From positions 1 through 15,697 of the forward strand of contig JAGGSM010000284.1 in NCBI GenBank assembly GCA_021159105.1: DNA of 15,697 bases, written 5' to 3'. A program made the position numbers and the translations under genes. The stretch is from Candidatus Bipolaricaulota bacterium (GTDB lineage: Bacteria; Bipolaricaulota; Bipolaricaulia; UBA7950; UBA9294). Shown here piece after piece: positions 1-6,232 of the stretch; the first letter of the stretch is position 1, and each line of letters opens with the position of its first letter. The notes below the pieces were generated by a model. That model was not told the origin of the DNA and made no database searches. It saw only the letters and a list, made by a program, of their open reading frames with translations.

Positions 1-16
1 CCTTGCGTGAGATCGC

Positions 17-63
17 TTTTCCGTTCCGCACTCCGCATTCCGACTTCCGCGTTCGCCTTCGAA
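17..63. repeat. Short 7-nt periodic repeat
   Basis: Positions 26-53 are four head-to-tail heptamers of the form CCGCNTT (CCGCACT, CCGCATT, CCGACTT, CCGCGTT), with a partial unit on each side. A related stretch recurs near 109-125, where GCTTTTCCGCTTCGC resembles GCTTTTCCGTTCCGC at 16-30. Between them, 75-93 holds two copies of CACGAAGG. No ORF of interest crosses the stretch. It lies downstream of the ABC operon terminator, so it is probably intergenic low-complexity DNA. No function can be assigned. Confidence 0.4.
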
Positions 64-129
64 TGGGTGGCACCACGAAGGGCACGAAGGAAGCAATAGC
101 ATAAGCTTGCTTTTCCGCTTCGCGTTGAC

Positions 130-161
130 AAAAAAACGGCCCTCAACAACTGAGGGCCGTT
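130..161 (-). terminator. Intrinsic terminator of the ABC uptake operon
   Basis: Read on the minus strand, AACGGCCCTCA (151-161), a 5-nt loop (146-150) and TGAGGGCCGTT (135-145) form a perfect 11-bp stem. A run of seven T follows at 136-130. It lies 17 nt past the stop codon of the solute-binding protein gene, where the four-gene operon should end. On the plus strand the hairpin has no T-tract, so it is read as one-directional. Confidence 0.92.
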
Positions 162-177
162 GAAATCCCAATATTTT

Positions 178-1356
178 CTACGGCTCACCCGGCCAAGGGC
201 CGATGATGCCTTCCACCGCCCACTCCATCGTTGTCAGCTGTAGCACGCTCATGCGGGATCCCGCCTTCACCTGGACGTTCCCCTTGCGATCCTTCACTGG
301 ACCGTCGTAGGGATCGAAGACCATTGACGGATCGGACATCTCGGCGATGCGGTCCTGGATGAGATCGTACACGCTGACCGTTCCCAGCACAGGATCGTCG
401 ACGGTAACGGCCTTCAGTTTGTCAACGTAAGCCGGATTGATGGGCATTCCCGGCTGTGCGCCCATTTCCACCGCTCCCTGACCGAGGAGCCACCAGTAGT
501 CGACGTTGGCGAGGTTGTGCGCGGTGTACACACCAGCGTATATCTTGGCCAAGAAGTCAGCGTAGATGGCATCCCAATGGACCAATTCACCGGACACGCA
601 GTAGTCCTTGCTGAACCGATACATCGGAGAATAGTGAGCGAAACTGAGGAGCCCGTTCTCGCCCGCTACCTGCACGACCGTCGGCGAGTCCTCGGTGAAC
701 GCGAACGCGTCGCAGCCGTCGGCGATGAGGGCTTCCGTTGCCTCTTTCGCAGCGGCAGGGTTGAACCACTCCATGATCCAGCGTACATCCACTTGAGCAT
801 CAGGATTGACTTCACGCACACCTCGGGTGAACGCACCGATGTGGCGCTTCACTTCAGGAATCGGGAATGCGCCAACATACCCTACCTTTCCTGTCTTGGT
901 GAGCGCACCGGCCATCAGTCCGTTCAGGTAGTAGACCTGGTAGAAGTCGGCCATGTACGTCGCCACGTTCGGCGCACGCTTGAATCCCGAGCAGTGCGCG
1001 AAGATCACGTCAGGATGCTTCTTTGCTGCAGCGATTGTATCGTCCATGTAGCCAAAGCTTGTCGTGAAGATGACATTGCAGTGCTCGTCATTGATCAGCT
1101 TGTCGATCGTCGGCCCTGCGTCACCTTCGGGCACGCTCTCCACATACACCGTGCTCAACCACGGGAACTGCTCCAATACGGCCTTCCGCGCCACGTCATG
1201 CGCGTGAGACCAACCGTAGTCACCGATCGGCCCAATGTAGATGAAACCAGCTTTGAGTGGGCTGCCTGGGACATACTCAGCAGCAATTCCAACAGCAACC
1301 ATGCTGGCAACCATCACCAGCACCATCAATCCAACAAGAGCCAGTCTGTTCCTCAT
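178..1356 (-). CDS. BMP-family ABC transporter solute-binding protein
   Basis: Extracytoplasmic binding protein of the BMP/PnrA family (basic membrane protein, TmpC, YufN), whose members bind nucleosides or related solutes and deliver them to a sugar-type ABC permease. The 392 residues begin with a Sec-type signal: basic MRNR, then a hydrophobic stretch to about residue 25 ending in GIAAEY. The family core follows, with KAGFIYIGPIGDYGWSHAHD near 35-54, a GPTIDKLI/IFTTSFGYMD block, and HCSGF near 121. There is no lipobox cysteine at the end of the signal, unlike many BMP proteins, so it may be released or held by the uncleaved helix. The start is ATG 1356 with GGGAGGG a few bases upstream. It is the last gene of the operon, 77 nt after the second permease, and the terminator follows at once. 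The family is certain. The ligand is inferred only from relatives. Confidence 0.93.
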   Translation of the reverse strand: MRNRLALVGLMVLVMVASMVAVGIAAEYVPGSPLKAGFIYIGPIGDYGWSHAHDVARKAVLEQFPWLSTVYVESVPEGDAGPTIDKLINDEHCNVIFTTSFGYMDDTIAAAKKHPDVIFAHCSGFKRAPNVATYMADFYQVYYLNGLMAGALTKTGKVGYVGAFPIPEVKRHIGAFTRGVREVNPDAQVDVRWIMEWFNPAAAKEATEALIADGCDAFAFTEDSPTVVQVAGENGLLSFAHYSPMYRFSKDYCVSGELVHWDAIYADFLAKIYAGVYTAHNLANVDYWWLLGQGAVEMGAQPGMPINPAYVDKLKAVTVDDPVLGTVSVYDLIQDRIAEMSDPSMVFDPYDGPVKDRKGNVQVKAGSRMSVLQLTTMEWAVEGIIGPWPGEP

Positions 1357-1433
1357 TTTTCCCTCCCTGATCTTATTTGCTGTACCGAATACCTCCTGGT
1401 TCTCCTACTGTTCACCTCCTTCCCCAACACGGG

Positions 1434-2363
1434 CTATTCTTCACCTCTAGTATACGGCACCGACAGCGCCGCCGGTGCTCCCATCTTCTTCTTCAGTGTC
1501 CCCTGAGCGACGAATATCAGGACAAGTATCGCGAACAGATACGGCATCGCCTTCAGCAATTCCGGGGAGACCCAAGCCTGTAGGCGGAATGAGAGGTGAT
1601 ACAGAGCCGCGAACAGGTACGAACCGAGCAATCCGTAAATCGGGTTCCAAAAGGCGAATATCGTCAGGGCGATCACGATCCACCCCATTCCACCGGTCAT
1701 CCCTTGCGTCCAGGATGGGCGGTAAGCGACCGAGAGGTATCCACCGGCCACACCTGCCAGGAATCCGCCGAATATGACACACAGGTAGCGGATGCGGGTG
1801 ACATTGACCCCAAGGGAGTCGGCTGTGGCTGGGCTCTCTCCCACTGCGCGGATTGAAATGCCGATACGAGTACGGAAGAGAACGTACCAGAGAACTGGGA
1901 CGAGCAGCATCGTCAGATAGACGACAAGGTTCTGCCCCTTGAATAGAATGGGTCCGAGCACTGGAATGCTTGACAGCACGGGGACAGTCATCTTGTGAAT
2001 TGGGGTGAACAGTGGCAGCCCTTCCCATCCGCGGCCGAGCACGCCGGCCAAGCCGAGGCCGAGCATCGTCAGAGCAAGTCCGGACACTACCTGGTTTGCC
2101 TTCAGCGTTACACTGACAAACGCGTGTATGATGGAGAAGACGGCGCCAACGACTCCAGCTACAAGGATTCCCAGCCATGGGTGACCTGTCGTGTAGGCGA
2201 TGACAAACCCGCTGTAGGCTCCCATGATCATCATCCCTTCCACGCCAAGGTTCAATACCCCAGCTCGCTCAGCAAATATCTCTCCTAGGGTGGCAATGAG
2301 CAGTGGTGTCCCGTAGGCCAGGGTCCGGCTCAGTGTAGCAATGATCCACGTCTCCCAGCCCAT
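1434..2363 (-). CDS. ABC transporter permease, second subunit (NupQ/YufQ-like)
   Basis: Inner-membrane permease of the branched-chain amino acid/sugar superfamily (BPD_transp_2), 309 residues, the usual size for the smaller permease of BMP/nucleoside systems. Several hydrophobic segments span the length. Family blocks visible are GEIFAERAGVLNLGVEGMM (residues 27-45), typical of YufQ/NupQ, and a conserved RAVGESPATADSLGVNV stretch near 172-188, the cytoplasmic loop that contacts the ATPase. The start is ATG 2363, preceded by AAGGAGG. It overlaps the stop of the first permease by one base (TAATG), so the two are probably translationally coupled and form a heterodimeric channel. The stop lies 77 nt before the binding protein. 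The substrate is not readable from the sequence; nucleosides are the usual cargo of this arrangement. Confidence 0.93.
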   Translation of the reverse strand: MGWETWIIATLSRTLAYGTPLLIATLGEIFAERAGVLNLGVEGMMIMGAYSGFVIAYTTGHPWLGILVAGVVGAVFSIIHAFVSVTLKANQVVSGLALTMLGLGLAGVLGRGWEGLPLFTPIHKMTVPVLSSIPVLGPILFKGQNLVVYLTMLLVPVLWYVLFRTRIGISIRAVGESPATADSLGVNVTRIRYLCVIFGGFLAGVAGGYLSVAYRPSWTQGMTGGMGWIVIALTIFAFWNPIYGLLGSYLFAALYHLSFRLQAWVSPELLKAMPYLFAILVLIFVAQGTLKKKMGAPAALSVPYTRGEE

Positions 2364-3439
2364 TACCGCCTCCTTATTGAGATCTTGTAGCGTATCAGAA
2401 GCTCGCTTCCAATCAAGAAGAACATTATCAGCCCATTGAACACGTTGATCAATTGGAAGGGCAAGCGCAGTTGGATCTTGATCACGTCCCCACCAGCCAT
2501 GAGGATCCCGAAGAAGAAGGAAGTGACAATGACAGCGAGCGGGTTCTTGCGCGCCAGCCAGGCGACGATGATTGCCGTGAATCCGTAGCCCATCGAGATC
2601 TGACTCGGATCGAGGAGGCGATGATAGATCCCCGCAACCTCACCGACACCAGCGAAACCGGCCAATCCGCCAGAGATAAACATCACCAGCATCGTCGTCT
2701 TGAACTGGCTTATCCCGGCGAACCTCGACGCCTCTGGGTTCTCCCCAACGACACGAATCTCAAACCCACTGCGGGTGCGGTTCACCAGTATGTACATCAC
2801 AACCGCGGCGATGAATCCCAGCATCAGGGTTGGCCAATGGATGGAAGTTGAGCCGATCATCGGCAACTGTGCTGCGTTCGGGAACATATCCGTGTAGGCG
2901 TAGCCGCGCATGCTCGCCCCTTTCCACGGTCCATGAACCAGCCATAACACGACGTACATGGCGACGTAATTCAACATCAGTGTAGTGATGACATCGTTCA
3001 GCCCCAGTTTCGCCTTCAGTGCGGCTGGGATCAACCCCCAGGCGGCGCCGGCGAGGAAGCCAGCGATGAACATGGCGATGAGAAGAAGCGGGCCCGGCAA
3101 CCCTGAGAAGAGGGCGACTCCGGATGCAGCGATCGCGCCCATGAGAATCTGCCCCTCAGCGCCTATGTTCCAGAACAGCGCGCGGAATGCCACCGTAAGC
3201 CCAACCCCGCACAGGAGGAGTGGGATCATGCGTCGTATCGTTTCACTGAATCCATGCATGTTCCCCAACGCGCCGCGGAGGATGAGGTAATAGGCGTAGA
3301 TCGGCGATATTCCGTAGGCGGCGAAGAAGATTGCCGCGACGAGCAGTGCCGCCAGAATTGCCAACACCGAGATGATGAAGACGGTCCTTCCGGAGGCCAC
3401 CGGGCGGCGTTCTATCTTGAGCCAATTGGGTGCTGTCAT
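2363..3439 (-). CDS. ABC transporter permease, first subunit (NupP/YufP-like)
   Basis: Inner-membrane permease of BPD_transp_2 type, 358 residues, matching the larger permease of BMP/nucleoside importers. A cytoplasmic N-terminus of about 20 residues precedes the first helix (VFIISVLAILAALLVAAIFF). The YufP-type block RALFWNIGAEGQILMGAIAA sits near residues 86-105. The ATPase-contact loop RVVGENPEASRFAGI lies near 227-243. The C-terminus is basic (RYKISIRRR). The ATG start overlaps the ATPase stop by four bases (ATGA), and a purine-rich AGGAAGAG site precedes it. Its own stop overlaps the next permease start by one base. This tight coupling, with one ATPase and one binding protein, shows a complete importer. 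The family is secure; the substrate is inferred only. Confidence 0.93.
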   Translation of the reverse strand: MTAPNWLKIERRPVASGRTVFIISVLAILAALLVAAIFFAAYGISPIYAYYLILRGALGNMHGFSETIRRMIPLLLCGVGLTVAFRALFWNIGAEGQILMGAIAASGVALFSGLPGPLLLIAMFIAGFLAGAAWGLIPAALKAKLGLNDVITTLMLNYVAMYVVLWLVHGPWKGASMRGYAYTDMFPNAAQLPMIGSTSIHWPTLMLGFIAAVVMYILVNRTRSGFEIRVVGENPEASRFAGISQFKTTMLVMFISGGLAGFAGVGEVAGIYHRLLDPSQISMGYGFTAIIVAWLARKNPLAVIVTSFFFGILMAGGDVIKIQLRLPFQLINVFNGLIMFFLIGSELLIRYKISIRRR

Positions 3440-4965
3440 TTCTTCTCTTCCTCTGTTCCGGCCATCATCAACCCGATCCTCTCAATCTGAGCCCCTTCTG
3501 CATCGATGATCCCCATCACTTGACCCTGGAAGAGCACGAGGATTCGATCGGACATGGTCATAATCTCCTCCAGGTCTTCCGAAATGAGCACGATGCCTGC
3601 TCCACGATCCCGCTGCGCCAGCAGTATCTGGCGCACCTGTTCCGTGGCTCCAACATCCAAGCCGTATGTAGGGTGAGCGGCGATGATCAGACGCGGATCG
3701 CCTGACAGCTCTCGAGCAAGCACAACACGCTGGATGTTCCCGCCAGAGAGGACCTTGACCGCTGTGTCGATGTTGGGAGCCAGTATGGCGTACTCCTTCA
3801 TGGCTGCGCGTGCATTCTCCTCCGCTGCCTTGTTGTCGAGGAACATTCCGTGTGAAAAGGGCGGCTGGCGGTAGCTCTTGAGGATCAGGTTCTCGCGGAT
3901 TGTCATGCTGGGAACCGTGCCCATTGTCTTGCGCTCGGTTGGCACATGAGCGACTCCGGCATCGGCGATCTCGCGTGCTGAGCGATTGGTCACGTCCTTC
4001 CCTTCCAGGGTAACATGCCCACCCGTTGCACGGCGCAGCCCTGTCAGTACCTCCGCAAGCTCGCGCTGACCGTTCCCGGAGACCCCAGCCACACCGAGGA
4101 TCTCTCCTTCGTAAACCTCGAAAGAGACCCCTCTCAGGGCGGGAAGGCCACGATCATTCAGTGCCTGCAAGTCATCGACAGCGAGGATCTTCTCCCCTCG
4201 CTTGACGGGGTTCTTCTCTAGGCGGAAGACGACCTCGCGTCCGACCATCAACTTCGCCAGTTCTGCCTTGTTCGTATCCGCCGTGTTTACAGTGGCGATG
4301 GCCTTGCCCTTGCGCAGGACGGTCACCCGGTCGCTGATCTCCATCACTTCATCCAGCTTGTGGGTGATGAAGATGATGGTCAGGCCATCGTCGACCAGAG
4401 TCCGCAGCGTGGCGAAGAGCTGATCTACCTCCTGCGGAGTGAGCACGCTCGTCGGCTCATCCATGATCAGAACATCAGCCTGTCGATAGAGGGCCTTCAG
4501 GATCTCCACTCGCTGCTGCTGACCGACCGTTAACTGCCAAACCTTGGCTTGGGGATCCACTACCAGCCCGTATTTCTCTGCAATTTGAGATATCTTCTTG
4601 TGGGTCTGTCTGTAGTTGAGGAACGGGCCCGTCCCTTCATCGAGGCCCAGAACCATGTTCTCTGCCACGCTCAATGTTGGTACCAAGCGGAAGTGCTGGT
4701 GAACCATGCCGATGTGGTAGGTCAGCGCGGCGCGTGGAGAGGAGATACGAATGGGCTTACCATTAAGGAGAATCTCCCCTTCATCGGGTTGGTAGAGGCC
4801 GTACAGAATACGCATCAGCGTTGTCTTGCCGGCACCGTTCTCACCGAGCAGACAATGGATCTCACCCTTGCGAACACTCAGATCAACGCCGTCACTAGCA
4901 ACAACGCCAGGAAAGCGTTTTACGATCCCATGAAGCTCGATAACACTGCTATTAGTAGCGCTCAG
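3436..4965 (-). CDS. ABC transporter ATPase with two nucleotide-binding domains (BMP/nucleoside importer), CTG start
   Basis: Tandem-domain ATPase of the sugar/nucleoside class (YufO/NupO-like), about 509 residues. Domain 1 has Walker A GENGAGKTT (residues 41-49), signature LTVGQQQRVE, and Walker B VLIMDEPT. Domain 2 has the degenerate P-loop GVSGNGQ usual in this class, signature LSGGNIQRV, and a Walker B with HPT in place of EPT. The first ATG (4815) would remove Walker A. Reading upstream gives a perfect family N-terminus (ELHGIVKRFPGVVASDGVDLSV) back to a TAG at 4978-4980, with no ATG, GTG or TTG between. CTG at 4963-4965, five bases after AAAGGAG, is the best start; ATC at 4966-4968 is the alternative. 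It is the first gene of the operon, about 38 nt after the predicted transcription start. Function is secure, the start codon is inferred. Confidence 0.9.
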   Translation of the reverse strand: MSATNSSVIELHGIVKRFPGVVASDGVDLSVRKGEIHCLLGENGAGKTTLMRILYGLYQPDEGEILLNGKPIRISSPRAALTYHIGMVHQHFRLVPTLSVAENMVLGLDEGTGPFLNYRQTHKKISQIAEKYGLVVDPQAKVWQLTVGQQQRVEILKALYRQADVLIMDEPTSVLTPQEVDQLFATLRTLVDDGLTIIFITHKLDEVMEISDRVTVLRKGKAIATVNTADTNKAELAKLMVGREVVFRLEKNPVKRGEKILAVDDLQALNDRGLPALRGVSFEVYEGEILGVAGVSGNGQRELAEVLTGLRRATGGHVTLEGKDVTNRSAREIADAGVAHVPTERKTMGTVPSMTIRENLILKSYRQPPFSHGMFLDNKAAEENARAAMKEYAILAPNIDTAVKVLSGGNIQRVVLARELSGDPRLIIAAHPTYGLDVGATEQVRQILLAQRDRGAGIVLISEDLEEIMTMSDRILVLFQGQVMGIIDAEGAQIERIGLMMAGTEEEKK

Positions 4966-4970
4966 GATTA

Positions 4971-4977
4971 CTCCTTT
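4971..4977 (-). promoter_or_regulatory. Shine-Dalgarno AAAGGAG that fixes a non-ATG start
   Basis: On the minus strand AAAGGAG is followed after five bases (TAATC) by CTG at 4965-4963. This is the only strong ribosome-binding site between the in-frame TAG (4980-4978) and the conserved N-terminal residues of the ABC ATPase. It therefore supports a CTG start. Confidence 0.7.
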
Positions 4978-5009
4978 CTACCTAGCCGTTTACCATGCCT
5001 TTCGAAACG

Positions 5010-5038
5010 ATGATAGCGACTTGAGATAACTCTGTCAA
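5010..5038 (-). promoter_or_regulatory. Sigma70-type promoter of the ABC uptake operon
   Basis: On the minus strand a perfect -35 box TTGACA (5038-5033) and a -10 box TATCAT (5015-5010) are separated by exactly 17 bases. Transcription should begin near 5003, giving an untranslated leader of about 38 nt before the CTG start of the ATPase gene. Genes downstream overlap or are closely spaced, so this is likely the main promoter of all four. Confidence 0.8.
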
Positions 5039-5102
5039 GCAGCTTGTCCGATTTTTCCGTCATCAGAGAGTGCGCAGAGGTGCTGGAAGCAAGATATCAG
5101 AG

Positions 5103-5315
5103 CTAGTTAGAAGTGTCCGCAGATGGTGTTTCTGCGTGGTGGGAGGGCGGTGTGGACGCTCGGCGATAGCACAGCAGGAGAAGGATGTTCCCTCCGGCAA
5201 GAGCGATCCCTGTCCAGAGCAAGGCTTCGTGTTGCATTCCGATCCCGCGCCCGATCAGCGCAAGGCCGACAATGAGGGAAACGACAGATACTCGGTACAG
5301 ATATGAACGCATCAT
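5103..5315 (-). CDS. Small two-helix membrane protein, unrecognised
   Basis: A 70-residue reading frame starting at tandem ATG codons (5315 and 5312), preceded by GGTGGA. Two hydrophobic segments are evident: about 9-24 (VSVVSLIVGLALIGRG) and about 31-49 (ALLWTGIALAGGNILLLLC). A basic YRR follows on the cytoplasmic edge, then a short polar, Ser/Pro/Thr-rich tail. I do not recognise the family. The frame stays open upstream through a repeat copy to 5477, so a longer start (for example ATG 5438) is possible. That part varies in frame between repeat copies and looks non-coding. It lies 65 bases before the -35 box of the ABC operon and on the same strand, but no terminator is seen between. The membrane-protein character is clear; whether it is expressed is uncertain. 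Confidence 0.5.
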   Translation of the reverse strand: MMRSYLYRVSVVSLIVGLALIGRGIGMQHEALLWTGIALAGGNILLLLCYRRASTPPSHHAETPSADTSN

Positions 5316-5343
5316 TCCACCATCCAACGCAAGGCTGATCCAA

Positions 5344-5438
5344 TCTTCAATCCCCTGCAGGGGGCGATTCCCTGCCCCTTGGGGCGTACCTTCCACAAAG
5401 CTTGTTGATACAACGTCCGCTCGTGGCAGGTAGTTCAT
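5344..5438 (-). repeat. Copy 2 of a ~95-nt repeat / candidate structured leader
   Basis: Aligned by hand with copy 1 (13850-13944), it matches at about four of five positions over the inner ~78 bases. It begins ATGAACTAC and ends ATTGAAGA, as copy 1 begins ATGAATTAC and ends ATTGAAGA. Shared blocks are AGCGGA, eight variable bases, CAACAAG, 18 semi-conserved bases, CCAAGGGGC, then G-run, C-run, G-run. GCCCCAAGGGGC here is a perfect palindrome, where copy 1 has GCTCCAAGGGGC, a change that keeps pairing. CCCCTGCAGGGG forms a hairpin. It ends 28 bases before the start of the small membrane protein on the same strand. Flanks share nothing with the other copies. Confidence 0.75.
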
Positions 5439-5752
5439 CGCCATAGTACAAGGCAGGCGAGTTGCTTGTCGGGGCATGCGTCCCCGTCAGGGGTGATGTT
5501 GTACCTCTTGCAAGTGACGGGGAGTGGACGGGGACTCGCATCAGGCAAAGAGCGGCAGAGTGTTGGCAACGCTTGGAAATTGACCCTTTCAACGTCTAAT
5601 TCCTGACCCATCCCCTGGCCTGCCAGTGTACCTCAAGAGACGTCTTCCACTTGGCAAGAGTTCATGTCGATCCCCGATGCCGCCAGCACTATTCGTCCGT
5701 GCCATGCCCAAGCAATGGTAGATTGAGGTGATGTTGTGATGTGTCAGTTGAT
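5439..5752. other. Gene-free stretch with a 9-bp inverted repeat
   Basis: I see no credible gene here; the reading frames present have no recognisable domain or good ribosome-binding site. The visible structure is a perfect inverted repeat, TCCCCGTCA at 5481-5489 and TGACGGGGA at 5515-5523, with a 25-base spacer. A second GACGGGGA occurs at 5527-5534 and could compete for pairing. A smaller GGGG/CCCC hairpin (5471-5485) overlaps its left arm. No T-tract follows, so it is not a clear terminator. Confidence 0.4.
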
Positions 5753-5784
5753 AAAAAAGTGAGCCTGAAGGCTATCCGGGATAG
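5753..5784 (-). terminator. Terminator downstream of tmRNA
   Basis: Four bases after the tmRNA CCA end, the minus strand holds two small hairpins. One is CTATC-CCG-GATAG (5784-5772). The other is AGCC-TTCA-GGCT (5773-5762). The bases CAC and then six T (5758-5753) follow. The stems are short, but the position and T-run fit an intrinsic terminator for ssrA. Confidence 0.6.
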
Positions 5785-5788
5785 AGAC

Positions 5789-6151
<363 letters not shown>

Positions 6152-6170
6152 ATGTCAAAGAACCATTGAT

Positions 6171-6198
6171 ATTATACACCCAAAAACAGAACTGGCAA
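6171..6198 (-). promoter_or_regulatory. Promoter of ssrA
   Basis: On the minus strand, -35 TTGCCA (6198-6193), a 16-base spacer and a perfect -10 TATAAT (6176-6171). Transcription would start near 6164, leaving a 5' leader of about 13 nt for RNase P to remove before the mature end at 6151. It sits just ahead of, and on the opposite strand to, the comEC start. Confidence 0.8.
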
Positions 6199-6232
6199 TC
6201 GGCACACCTGCGTGGTTATCATTTCATTGCCA

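Noticed and set aside
517..1506. Long plus-strand frame opposite the binding-protein gene
   Set aside because: Its composition is typical of an antisense shadow and no family features are seen; the minus-strand gene is certain.
3436..4815. ABC ATPase starting at ATG 4815
   Set aside because: This start falls inside the P-loop helix and removes Walker A, although the upstream in-frame sequence encodes a complete conserved N-terminus.
5344..5438. CRISPR repeat or integron attC site
   Set aside because: The ATTGAAGA end and G/C palindromes look superficially similar, but copies are solitary, there are no spacers, and the attC core sites are absent.
5443..5466. Promoter for the small membrane protein (TACTAT with an upstream GACA)
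   Set aside because: The -35 match is poor and the spacer is 18 bases; the predicted start would fall at the edge of the repeat. Too weak to list as a feature.
5347..5592. Minus-strand 81-residue frame
   Set aside because: It has no hydrophobic pattern, domain or ribosome-binding site, and runs through repeat copy 2 in another frame.
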